Shown: in pieces, positions 5,860 to 11,978 of the stretch | Position numbering within the stretch: the first letter of the stretch is position 1 | Layout of the letters: the number at the start of each line of letters is the position of its first letter | From: Bacteroidia bacterium | GTDB taxonomy: Bacteria; Bacteroidota; Bacteroidia; NS11-12g; UBA955 | Length of the DNA: 11,978 nt | Assembly: GCA_023258655.1 (NCBI GenBank) | Contig: JALQWO010000041.1 | Coordinates: forward strand, 1-11,978 | Reading direction: 5' to 3' | Position numbers and translations under genes: made by a program | Notes under the pieces: generated by a model | The model's input: only the letters and a program-made list of their open reading frames with translations | Told to the model about the DNA's origin: nothing | Databases searched by the model: none

Positions 5860-7850
5860 AAAAGGGATTGTTATTAGGCGGTTTGTTTGCCATCATGGGT
5901 TTGGTTAGAGCCCAGGACATACCGGTGTTGCCCACAGGGTATTACATCGATTTCAAGCAATATGGTTTTGGGGAGTTGAAAAGCGTGCGTCCTTTGCTTC
6001 AGCGAGCCGGTGAGGCCCGCATTATGCTATCGGGAGAAAATCACATGTTTTCGAGCTTCAATTCACTGGGTGAATACCGCTTTTTGAAGTTTTTTCATGA
6101 ACAAGCGGGGGTGCGACATTTTGTGATTGAGTTGAGTCCCACACGGGCGCTTTACATGGAGCGATATTTTACCAATACCGACTCAACGGCGAAGCGATTC
6201 TTGCAGGCTACGTCCTCCAAGGATTACATGAATTTGTTCGATAGCATTCGGGTTTGGAACCAGACTTTGCCGGATTCTCAGAAAATCAAGGTGCATGGAT
6301 TGGATGTGGAGCGATTCTACGATATGACCGTGATGCGTTTGGGCGATGTGATTCAAAAGCGAGGTATGGCCCCACCAAGCATTCGAATGGGTGCGCTGAT
6401 GGCAACGAAATTGGCTCAGCAAATCGAAAAGGAAGGCACAGAAGACGACGATGAGGATTCGGAGGGCGATGTTTCCACTTCGGAGGGTCTTTCTGATACC
6501 ACTGCGATGGTGGGTTCAACAACATTGGATAATCGTTTCGATGTGGTTTTGATGAATGAAGATGAGGACGATTTCGACACAGAGGAAGGCGCCATGGAGT
6601 TGTATTTGTGGTTGAGTAAACACGCCGCAATCGATGGTAAATATGCAGATAGTAGCAAAGTGTGGAAGCAGTGGTTGGGCAATGATTACGCGGAATATGC
6701 CTTGGCGTTTTCACAGTTGCGAGAATGGTATTTGTGGACGAAAACCGACAATACCGCGCAGCAGGTGGCTTGGCGCGAAGAGCACATGTACAAAAACATG
6801 GTGAACCTTTTGCAGAAGTATCCCACTGGTAAATTCTTCGGTCAGTTTGGACGCTGTCATGTAAGCACCAACAAACAGCAGCAAGACTGCGGTTGGTTTG
6901 AGTACAACAGCTTGTTGACGCGCTTGCGCACACGCTACTTTAAAAACAACACTTCGGTTATGTCAATTGGAATCTTTTATAAGGAAAAAGAATTTGATGG
7001 CAAGGACATTTGTGCGGTAAACTTGGGAAATACCTTGGCGATCAACGCCGAAGTAAAGTCAATTTTGGGCACGGTGGACAAGGGCATGATGCTGTATCAT
7101 ACCAAGGACTCTGCTGCGCCGATGACAGAACTTTCGAAGAAGTTTGATTTTGTGTTGGCCCATGATTTTGTTGAACAATCCAACGACGAGGAGGATGGTG
7201 ATGGAGAAATTGATAGCGAATCCAAAGGCAACAATCACATAGGATTTACGGTGGCTGGACGGAATATGATGTCGCAATTTTTGAGTGATGATCTGATTAA
7301 GCACTTCGGCGACAATGGGTATGCCCTGGGCGATGCCAAACAGTTTTACGTGCCTATGGGATTGACGTTTTTGGGTAAACATGGCCAATTGGAAATGGGT
7401 TATGCCCGCGGCAAGAAGAATTTGTTTGTAGGCAGCGACGGCGAGCGACTTTCTTACAGGGCCCATATGTATCACGTGGATGCAGGTTTGCACGCGGGCA
7501 GCGAGCTTTCTAGGTGGCAATGGGGGTTGGGATTGCGTGCGTTTTGTGTGGATCACCAGGTTAAATATGTACCGCCAACAGTGAATTTTGGAAACCCCGT
7601 GGTGAATGGCGTGCAAACGATTCAGTCTCGCGAATGGGTTCCTGGCGCTTATGTGTCGTTGCGTTTCAGGCCACACGCCGGGATTTCCTTGTTTGCCAAA
7701 GCCGGTTATCAGGAATCGCAGGCGAAAAATCGCCCTTGGCATTACAAAGAAACGGGCTTGAACTATTTCAATGGACAGAGTTTGGGAGGTTTGAAAGCGG
7801 GCGTATTTGCGGAAATGGGACTTACCCTCAACTTGGATACAATGGATTGA
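5856..7850 (+). CDS. Exported EreA-like (erythromycin esterase/ChaN/TIKI superfamily) protein with C-terminal beta-barrel-like region
   Basis: The protein has 664 residues. Its signal peptide ends LVRA, with cleavage before Gln20. The EreA-like domain spans ~40-400: SGENH at 59-63 fits the family Gly-Glu-x-His motif, IELS at 91-94 supplies the strand Glu92, VWN at 133-135 and GLDVER at 148-153 match the EreA 'W..yN ... GxDxq' pattern, WREEHMYKN at 306-314 matches the 'R-x-x-x-M-x-x-N' helix, and GRCHVS at 332-337 puts His335 at the second catalytic histidine. Two acidic inserts (~191-205 and ~234-244) interrupt the domain. From ~505 the chain is a run of amphipathic strands ending GLKAGVFAEMGLTLNL, like a small outer-membrane barrel. 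The catalytic residues look intact, so hydrolase activity is plausible, but the substrate is unknown and macrolide resistance should not be assumed. Its start overlaps the previous stop (ATGA), and pssA follows after one base. Confidence 0.75.
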   Translation: MKKGLLLGGLFAIMGLVRAQDIPVLPTGYYIDFKQYGFGELKSVRPLLQRAGEARIMLSGENHMFSSFNSLGEYRFLKFFHEQAGVRHFVIELSPTRALYMERYFTNTDSTAKRFLQATSSKDYMNLFDSIRVWNQTLPDSQKIKVHGLDVERFYDMTVMRLGDVIQKRGMAPPSIRMGALMATKLAQQIEKEGTEDDDEDSEGDVSTSEGLSDTTAMVGSTTLDNRFDVVLMNEDEDDFDTEEGAMELYLWLSKHAAIDGKYADSSKVWKQWLGNDYAEYALAFSQLREWYLWTKTDNTAQQVAWREEHMYKNMVNLLQKYPTGKFFGQFGRCHVSTNKQQQDCGWFEYNSLLTRLRTRYFKNNTSVMSIGIFYKEKEFDGKDICAVNLGNTLAINAEVKSILGTVDKGMMLYHTKDSAAPMTELSKKFDFVLAHDFVEQSNDEEDGDGEIDSESKGNNHIGFTVAGRNMMSQFLSDDLIKHFGDNGYALGDAKQFYVPMGLTFLGKHGQLEMGYARGKKNLFVGSDGERLSYRAHMYHVDAGLHAGSELSRWQWGLGLRAFCVDHQVKYVPPTVNFGNPVVNGVQTIQSREWVPGAYVSLRFRPHAGISLFAKAGYQESQAKNRPWHYKETGLNYFNGQSLGGLKAGVFAEMGLTLNLDTMD

Positions 7851-7851
7851 T

Positions 7852-8601
7852 ATGAAGTGGACAAAAGAAATTCCGAATTTGATCACCCTGAGCAACATGG
7901 CTTGTGGCTTGTTGGGGATAGGGTTTGTGATGGCAGGACAGGAGTGGTTGGGATTTGTGATGATGTTGTTGGGTGCCGGACTGGACTTTTTTGATGGATT
8001 TGCTGCCCGAAAATTGGGGGTTGCCGGGGAGATGGGCAAGCAGCTCGACTCGATGGCCGATGTTGTAACGTTTGGTGTATTGCCGGGATTGATTTGGAAG
8101 GCGATGATGGAATATCAGGGATACTGTCCGCCCGATCGCTTCTGCATCAATGGCTATGTTTGGATGTTGATTCCACTTGCGGCGGGATACCGCTTGGCGA
8201 AGTTCAATATTGATACGCGACAAACCACAGGTTTTTTGGGCATTCCCACACCCATAACGGGGTTGGTTCTGGGTTCTTTTGCGTGGATGAGTTACAATCT
8301 GGCCAATCCGGGCGATTTGTGGTTCATCGACAAGCCCTTGATTGATCTGAGACTTGTATTCAATTCGTTTTGGGTTTGGTTGTACATGCCATTGTTAACT
8401 GCCTACATGATGGTCAGTGACATTCCCATGTTGGCGATGAAATTTGCAGCCAATGACCCCTTGCGGAAGTATAAATTGTCGTTGGTGGGTTTGGCCATTC
8501 CCTGTGCATTGTTTGGGTCGGCAGGATTCATCGTTTTTTACTTTTTGTATATAATTGTTTCGCTTTTAGCGAACTTTGCCCATAAATCGAACGGAAAATG
8601 A
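7852..8601 (+). CDS. pssA: CDP-diacylglycerol--serine O-phosphatidyltransferase
   Basis: This integral membrane protein of 249 residues makes phosphatidylserine from CDP-diacylglycerol and L-serine, the step before phosphatidylethanolamine. The full CDP-alcohol phosphotransferase motif is present: Asp45, Asp48-Gly49, Ala52-Arg53, Gly62, Asp66 and Asp70, with exact family spacing. The N-terminal IPNLITLSNMACG and the later RLAKFN segment are typical of the PssA branch rather than PgsA. Several hydrophobic segments follow, through to a last one near 220-240. I chose the ATG at 7852 because MKWTKEIPNLITL is the normal N-terminus; an in-frame ATG at 7807 would add residues that merely overlap the end of the previous gene. 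It begins one base after that gene's stop, and its own stop overlaps the purE start (ATGA). No psd decarboxylase gene is in the window. Confidence 0.93.
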   Translation: MKWTKEIPNLITLSNMACGLLGIGFVMAGQEWLGFVMMLLGAGLDFFDGFAARKLGVAGEMGKQLDSMADVVTFGVLPGLIWKAMMEYQGYCPPDRFCINGYVWMLIPLAAGYRLAKFNIDTRQTTGFLGIPTPITGLVLGSFAWMSYNLANPGDLWFIDKPLIDLRLVFNSFWVWLYMPLLTAYMMVSDIPMLAMKFAANDPLRKYKLSLVGLAIPCALFGSAGFIVFYFLYIIVSLLANFAHKSNGK

Positions 8602-9107
8602 AAAAAATAGGCATCATCATGGGAAGTGACAGCGACTTGCCGGTCATGAAAGAGGCAGGGGCGATTTTAGACGCTTTGGGTGTTGACTATGAAATCACGG
8701 TGGTGAGCGCTCACAGAACGCCCAAGCGATTGATGGAATATTCCGAGTCTGCCGCTTCGCGTGGTTTGGAAGTAATCATTGCGGGTGCGGGTGGTGCGGC
8801 CCATTTGCCGGGTATGGTGGCATCGTTTACCCATTTGCCGGTGATTGGAGTGCCTGTGCAAACCAAAACCATGAGTGGGATGGACAGTTTGTATTCGATT
8901 GTACAAATGCCTCCTGGGGTTCCCGTGGCTACGGTGGCCATCAATGGTGCCAAGAATGCGGGTATTTTGGCGGCACAAATTTTGGGTGTTGCTGACAAAA
9001 CCGTTGCACAGCGTGTGTCGGCCTACAAAGACTCCATGCGGGTTGAGGTGATGGGCAAAGCCGATAAATTGGAGCAAGAAGGCTGGAAGAAGTATTTGGG
9101 CGAATAA
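8598..9107 (+). CDS. purE: N5-carboxyaminoimidazole ribonucleotide mutase PurE
   Basis: The protein has 169 residues, full length for class I PurE, which converts N5-CAIR to CAIR in cytoplasmic de novo purine synthesis. GSDSDLPVM at 9-17 binds substrate phosphate. SAHRTP at 37-42 carries His39, equivalent to the catalytic histidine of E. coli PurE. AGAGGAAHLPGM at 62-73 and the GVPVQT...SGMDSLYSIVQMPPGVPVATVAI stretch complete the fold signature. Bacterial class I enzymes need PurK to make N5-CAIR; purK is not next to it here. The ATG overlaps the pssA stop as ATGA, so it is probably translated from the same message even though the two pathways are unrelated. Confidence 0.96.
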   Translation: MKKIGIIMGSDSDLPVMKEAGAILDALGVDYEITVVSAHRTPKRLMEYSESAASRGLEVIIAGAGGAAHLPGMVASFTHLPVIGVPVQTKTMSGMDSLYSIVQMPPGVPVATVAINGAKNAGILAAQILGVADKTVAQRVSAYKDSMRVEVMGKADKLEQEGWKKYLGE

Positions 9108-9119
9108 GGTGTAAGCACG

Positions 9120-9701
9120 ATGATCATTGTGGGTCAAGCCTTGGTGTCGGAAGACATCCTAGAAAAAAAATTCGAGTGTCAGATATTGAGTTGCAAAGGG
9201 GCTTGTTGCGTTCAGGGCGATGCTGGGGCGCCGTTAGATGCGGCTGAGCTGGAGATCATCGCTGCCGAATACGATAAAGTGGTTCCTTTCATGGCTGAAG
9301 CCGGTTTGGAGAAGGTGGCAGAAGTGGGGTTTCACGAGAAGGATCGCGATGGGGATTTGGTAACCACCTGTTTACCCACAGGAGAATGTGTGTTTGTGGT
9401 GTATGACGAATCGGGCATCGCAGGCTGCGCCATCGAAAAGGCCTACTTCGCCGATAAAACGTGGTTTCGCAAACCTTTAAGTTGTCATTTGTACCCCATC
9501 AGGGCCAAACAATACGGGGAATACATGGCGCTGAACTATCACAGTTGGAATCTATGTTCTGAAGCTTGCAGGGTGGGAGAAGAAAAGAAAGTGCCCGTAT
9601 ATCGCTTTTTGAAGGAGGCGTTGACACGCAAAATGGGTCCGTCTTGGTACGAGGAGTTTGAAGCCATCGCCGAAGCTTGGGAAGCCCAGAAATCCCAATA
9701 A
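9120..9701 (+). CDS. DUF3109-family Cys-rich protein
   Basis: The protein has 193 residues and matches the DUF3109 pattern common in Bacteroidota. It has no signal peptide and is probably cytoplasmic. Ten cysteines (20, 25, 29, 30, 84, 90, 103, 122, 146, 150) form clusters: Cys20-x4-Cys-x3-Cys-Cys near the start, Cys84-x5-Cys90, Cys103, then KPLSCHLYPIR around 118-128. The 'Cys...CysCys' opening and the 'Pro-Leu-x-Cys-x-x-Tyr-Pro' segment recall YkgJ-type zinc- or iron-cluster proteins, so a bound metal or Fe-S centre is likely. The substrate and reaction are unknown. It starts 12 bases after purE and is the last gene of the plus-strand cluster. Its stop is one base from the stop of the convergent prenyltransferase gene. 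Confidence 0.88.
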   Translation: MIIVGQALVSEDILEKKFECQILSCKGACCVQGDAGAPLDAAELEIIAAEYDKVVPFMAEAGLEKVAEVGFHEKDRDGDLVTTCLPTGECVFVVYDESGIAGCAIEKAYFADKTWFRKPLSCHLYPIRAKQYGEYMALNYHSWNLCSEACRVGEEKKVPVYRFLKEALTRKMGPSWYEEFEAIAEAWEAQKSQ

Positions 9702-9702
9702 A

Positions 9703-10602
9703 TCAGGGCTGTGAGAACAAGATACTAAACAGTCCCATCAACATGGTGAGCTTCAACCACTTGCTGATTTTTTTATAGTCTCGTTTTTGTTTTGCCCCCG
9801 CTGTTAGGTACATACCTCTTAAAAGCATGGGAATGAGCAGTGTTGTGAGATAAGCAGGAAAAAGCAGTGCCGCCGCCTGAAATGACGATTTCACATTGAG
9901 GAATGGCGACACAAAAAGGAGGTAACTCGCCACGCCCAAAAAGAGCACGATGGTGCCGAGTATCACATTGGTTAACAGGTTGGTTTTTTTCGTACCATGG
10001 ACGATGGGAAAGGTTTCGCACCCTTGCTGTTTGTCTCCTTCTACGTCTTCAGCGTCTTTGACCAATTCCCGCGCAAATGTGAGCAAGAAGGCCAAGAACG
10101 CGTATTCAGCGAAATACCCTTGGCTTATTTGATAGATGCCGCGGGAGGCAACGTAGATGACGCTGCCCGACATAAAAGCAATAAGGAGATTCCCCGGTAA
10201 GCCCATCGCTTTCAGGTCGGATGAATAAAAATAGAGCAAAATGGCGATGGCGCTGGCAAACAATCCCATGCCGAGTCCTGCTGCATATCCGCAAATTTGT
10301 CCGGCTGAAGTCAAGATCACATAGTAAATTATGGCTGCACGGTGCGAGATATCGCGTTTGAGAATGCGTTTGTTGGGGCGGTTGACATGGTCTGTGTCTA
10401 CATCAAACAAGTCGTTGATGACATAGCCCCCCGCGGCGGTGAGACAGCAGGTGAGTATGACCAATACAGACTCGGGGAAAGCAATGTTCTGCCAATCTAC
10501 TTGTAGGTAGGAAATTCGCGACGCAGCCAACATGAACACGACTTGCGTGAGCAGGGTTAGCAGGATATTATTGGGCCGTATGATGGCAAGATAGGCACGC
10601 AT
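9703..10602 (-). CDS. UbiA-family prenyltransferase (geranylgeranylglycerol-phosphate transferase-like)
   Basis: This multi-spanning inner-membrane protein has 299 residues. The first Asp-rich motif is NDLFDVDTD at 63-71 (Asn63, Asp64, Asp67, Asp71) followed by NRPNKR. The second is DAEDVEGD at 183-190. Together they bind the magnesium-polyprenyl diphosphate, and hydrophobic helices fill the rest. Bacteroidota members of this subgroup are commonly labelled geranylgeranylglycerol-phosphate geranylgeranyltransferase from similarity to the archaeal lipid enzyme, but the acceptor here cannot be told from sequence. A role in quinone or carotenoid/lipid prenylation is equally open. It begins 30 bases after the def stop on the same strand, so it is probably the last gene of the ruvX-def-ubiA group. 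No terminator-like hairpin separates it from the convergent neighbour. Confidence 0.88.
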   Translation of the reverse strand: MRAYLAIIRPNNILLTLLTQVVFMLAASRISYLQVDWQNIAFPESVLVILTCCLTAAGGYVINDLFDVDTDHVNRPNKRILKRDISHRAAIIYYVILTSAGQICGYAAGLGMGLFASAIAILLYFYSSDLKAMGLPGNLLIAFMSGSVIYVASRGIYQISQGYFAEYAFLAFLLTFARELVKDAEDVEGDKQQGCETFPIVHGTKKTNLLTNVILGTIVLFLGVASYLLFVSPFLNVKSSFQAAALLFPAYLTTLLIPMLLRGMYLTAGAKQKRDYKKISKWLKLTMLMGLFSILFSQP

Positions 10603-10631
10603 GTTTGAGGGCTCAACACGTGCAAGCTACA

Positions 10632-11186
10632 TTATTTTTTCGGAAATTTCATTTTGTACGGTGCGTTTACCATGCCCATGGAGATGTTGTTGAGTTTTTT
10701 CTTCAACATATTTCTTTTCAGGGGGTGAATGCGATCGGTGAACAAAATACCCTCAATGTGGTCGTATTCGTGTTGAATGATGCGGGCGGCCATGCCGTCG
10801 TAGGTTTCTGTTTTTTCTACGAAGTGCTCATCCAAATACTTGATGGTTACTTGGGCGTTGCGTTTTACGTTGGCGCGCACAAATGGTATCGATAAGCAGC
10901 CTTCTTCGTATTCCCAGGGAGTGTCGAACTCTTCCAATATTTGGGCGTTGATAAAGACTTTTTTAAAATCTTTGGTGCTTGGATCATCTTCGATATCCGT
11001 GCCATCCACAATGAATAAGCGAATGGGTAAGCCAATTTGGGGTGCTGCCAAACCAATCCCACTGCTATCGTACATGGTTTCGAACATGTTTTCCAATAGG
11101 GTGTTCAGCCCTTCGTATTCGGGGGTGATGTCTTCGGCTTTTTTTCTCAGTACGGGCATCCCGTAGGCATATATGGGCAGTATCAT
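10632..11186 (-). CDS. def: Peptide deformylase
   Basis: The protein has 184 residues and removes the formyl group from the N-terminal methionine of new proteins at the ribosome. All three family motifs are present: GIGLAAPQ at 43-50, EGCLS at 95-99 with metal-ligand Cys97, and HEYDH at 139-143 with metal-ligand His139 and His143 and catalytic Glu140. MILPIYAYGMPVLR is the normal Bacteroidota N-terminus. The frame stays open upstream to 11444, but that extension is only an alternative frame of ruvX, so the ATG at 11186 is preferred. It overlaps the ruvX stop as ATGA. The basic C-terminus (Lys-rich, ending FPKK) is ordinary for the family. Confidence 0.96.
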   Translation of the reverse strand: MILPIYAYGMPVLRKKAEDITPEYEGLNTLLENMFETMYDSSGIGLAAPQIGLPIRLFIVDGTDIEDDPSTKDFKKVFINAQILEEFDTPWEYEEGCLSIPFVRANVKRNAQVTIKYLDEHFVEKTETYDGMAARIIQHEYDHIEGILFTDRIHPLKRNMLKKKLNNISMGMVNAPYKMKFPKK

Positions 11187-11596
11187 GAAATTTTTTGCAG
11201 GTAAGTTTGAAGAATGAGAGAGGCACTCACCGCATCGATGAGTCCTTTGTTTTGTCGCTGTGATTTTTTGGCACCGGAAGCGATGATGCTTTGTTCTGCT
11301 TCGTGGCTCGTCAGTCGCTCGTCGATGGTTTCCACGGGAATGTCGGGGTAAGCTTGTTTCAATGCTTGAATGAACTGCTTCACGGGGCCAGTAGCGTCTG
11401 TATCTTGACCGAGCAAATTGGTGGGCATTCCTACCACAAAACACTCAACATCTTCTTCGTACAGGTAGGAGTCGAGGTACATTTTTAGGTCGGCGGTATA
11501 CACCATTTCCAGCGGCTGGGCGATCATTTTCAGGGGGTCAGTCACGGCCAAACCGGTGCGCTTGCTCCCGTAGTCGATTCCCATGATTCTTCCCAT
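11183..11596 (-). CDS. ruvX: RuvX/YqgF-family Holliday junction resolvase or pre-16S rRNA nuclease
   Basis: The protein has 137 residues, normal for the family. It has an RNase H-like fold and is implicated in 16S rRNA 5'-end maturation (YqgF) and, by homology, in Holliday junction resolution. MGRIMGIDYGSKRTGLA at the start carries Asp8, VVGMP at 54-58 is the second strand motif, DERLTSHEAE at 92-101 carries Glu93, and the closing GLIDAVSA at 118-125 carries Asp121; these acids form the predicted metal site. An ATG at 11722 would add about 42 residues running through the intergenic hairpin and not resembling the family, so I reject it. It is first in the ruvX-def-ubiA group. Confidence 0.93.
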   Translation of the reverse strand: MGRIMGIDYGSKRTGLAVTDPLKMIAQPLEMVYTADLKMYLDSYLYEEDVECFVVGMPTNLLGQDTDATGPVKQFIQALKQAYPDIPVETIDERLTSHEAEQSIIASGAKKSQRQNKGLIDAVSASLILQTYLQKIS

Positions 11597-11600
11597 ACTG

Positions 11601-11608
11601 CAAAGATA
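11601..11608 (-). promoter_or_regulatory. Putative -7 promoter box placing the transcript start at the ruvX ATG
   Basis: On the minus strand this reads TATCTTTG, an exact TAnnTTTG match, followed by only four bases (CAGT) before the ruvX ATG. If the box is used at normal spacing the message would be leaderless or almost so. No clear -33 element is seen upstream, which limits confidence. Confidence 0.45.
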
Positions 11609-11649
11609 CGCAAATGCGAGAATAGGGGTTTGGAATTGGTGATAAATGC

Positions 11650-11676
11650 CCGAGGGCGGCCATGGGCCGCCCTCGG
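11650..11676 (-). terminator. Strong hairpin between groEL and ruvX, probable groEL terminator
   Basis: Arms CCGAGGGCGGCC and GGCCGCCCTCGG pair perfectly over 12 bp with a three-base loop, 67 bases after the groEL stop. On the minus strand the run after the stem is GGCATTTATC, with only a short T stretch, so it is not a textbook intrinsic terminator. On the plus strand it is followed by a T-rich run, but no plus-strand gene ends here. Termination or mRNA 3'-end protection of groEL is the simplest reading. Confidence 0.6.
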
Positions 11677-11743
11677 AATTCATATTTTTCCTTTTGAACC
11701 ACAGATAATACTTGTGATCCAAGAAGTTTGGAAGAAGAATGAA

Positions 11744-11978
11744 TTACATCATTCCGCCCATTCCGCCCATGTCGGGACCGTGGCTATGACCTTTTTCCTC
11801 TTCCTTGATTTCACTCAATACGCACTCGGTGGTCAAAATCATGCTGGCAATAGAAGCCGCATTTTCCAACGCTACACGAGATACTTTCTTGGGGTCAATT
11901 ACCCCAGCCGCGATCAAGTTTTCGTATTTCTCAGTGCGGGCGTTGTAACCGAAATCACCACTGCCTTCCATTACCTTT
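11744..11978 (-). CDS. groEL: 60-kDa chaperonin GroEL, C-terminal end only
   Basis: Only the last 77 residues are in the window; the gene enters from the right edge in frame with no start visible. The segment GYNA...NLIAAGVIDPKKVSRVALENAASIASMILTTE is the conserved C-terminal equatorial domain of GroEL, including the VIDPxKVxR signature. The chain ends in an acidic stretch, then HSHGPDMGGMGGMM, whose Gly-Gly-Met repeat is the usual flexible tail projecting into the folding cavity. The His-x-His insert just before it is slightly unusual. GroEL folds cytoplasmic proteins with GroES; groES would be expected upstream, outside the window. Confidence 0.97.
   Translation of the reverse strand, partial: KVMEGSGDFGYNARTEKYENLIAAGVIDPKKVSRVALENAASIASMILTTECVLSEIKEEEKGHSHGPDMGGMGGMM

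Noticed and set aside
6286..6933. 215-codon minus-strand frame rich in Cys, His and Arg
   Set aside because: It lies wholly inside the EreA-like gene, and its odd composition is typical of an antisense shadow frame.
5856..7850. Macrolide-resistance esterase call for the EreA-like gene
   Set aside because: The active-site pattern is shared by a broad superfamily, and the secreted, barrel-fused form differs from known resistance esterases.
7807..7851. Upstream start for pssA
   Set aside because: It only overlaps the end of the previous gene; the ATG at 7852 gives the normal PssA N-terminus.
7059..8039. 326-codon open frame on the minus strand opposite the EreA-like gene and the pssA start
   Set aside because: It has no recognisable domain, spans the boundary of two well-supported plus-strand genes, and its composition is what the reverse strand of those codons gives.
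8562..8577. Promoter-like GAACTTTG near the end of pssA as a purE promoter
   Set aside because: The key first T of the -7 box is missing and no -33 element is seen; the overlap with pssA already explains expression.
10604..10615. Palindrome TTGAGGGCTCAA between def and the prenyltransferase gene
   Set aside because: Five-base arms with a two-base centre cannot form a useful hairpin, and no T-run follows on the minus strand.
11187..11444. N-terminal extension of peptide deformylase
   Set aside because: The extra residues are an alternative frame of ruvX, and the family N-terminus begins at the ATG at 11186.
11597..11722. N-terminal extension of RuvX, or a small gene, from an ATG at 11722
   Set aside because: It runs through the 12-bp hairpin and does not resemble the family; the conserved N-terminus begins at 11596.
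1..11978. Mobile element, phage, CRISPR, tRNA or rRNA
   Set aside because: I found no transposase, integrase, terminal repeats, spaced direct repeats or structural RNA signatures on either strand.

Overview
The window comes from a bacterial chromosome and most likely from a member of the Bacteroidota. The reasons are a GroEL ending in a Gly-Met tail, a bacillithiol deacetylase next to an animal-type glutaminyl cyclase lipoprotein, the Bacteroidota-typical YicC, DUF3109 and UbiA-family proteins, signal peptides cleaved at Ala-Gln, and promoter-like boxes that match the Bacteroidota -7 element TAnnTTTG. The sequence does not fix the class or genus. I see no rRNA, tRNA, CRISPR array, insertion sequence or phage gene. 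Coding density is very high, and no gene-free stretch exceeds about 150 bases.

Layout. Positions 1-2630 (minus strand) hold a three-gene operon: a QC-like M28 lipoprotein, bshB1, then a secreted vWA-domain protein cut by the window edge. An 81-base divergent promoter region (2631-2711) separates it from a long plus-strand cluster (2712-9701): yicC, two large secreted proteins of unknown role, pssA, purE and a DUF3109 Cys-rich protein. Gaps in this cluster are at most 13 bases, and two junctions are ATGA overlaps. It ends one base from the stop of a convergent minus-strand group (9703-11596): ruvX, def and a UbiA-family prenyltransferase. A 147-base spacer with a strong hairpin lies between ruvX and the 3' end of groEL, which is cut by the right edge.

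Most genes are housekeeping: RNA processing, phosphatidylserine synthesis, purine synthesis, N-terminal deformylation, Holliday junction/rRNA processing, low-molecular-weight thiol synthesis and chaperonin. The exception is the tandem pair at 3613-7850. The second gene encodes a signal peptide, an erythromycin-esterase-like (EreA/ChaN/TIKI-superfamily) domain with its key residues present, and a beta-strand-rich C-terminus that looks like an outer-membrane barrel. The first gene appears to be a full-length, strongly diverged paralogue with the same layout in which the catalytic residues are gone. The two are joined by an ATGA overlap preceded by a Shine-Dalgarno-like sequence, which is unusual for this phylum. 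This enzyme/pseudoenzyme envelope pair is the best candidate for an undescribed system here.

All family calls were made by reading motifs; no database search was run.
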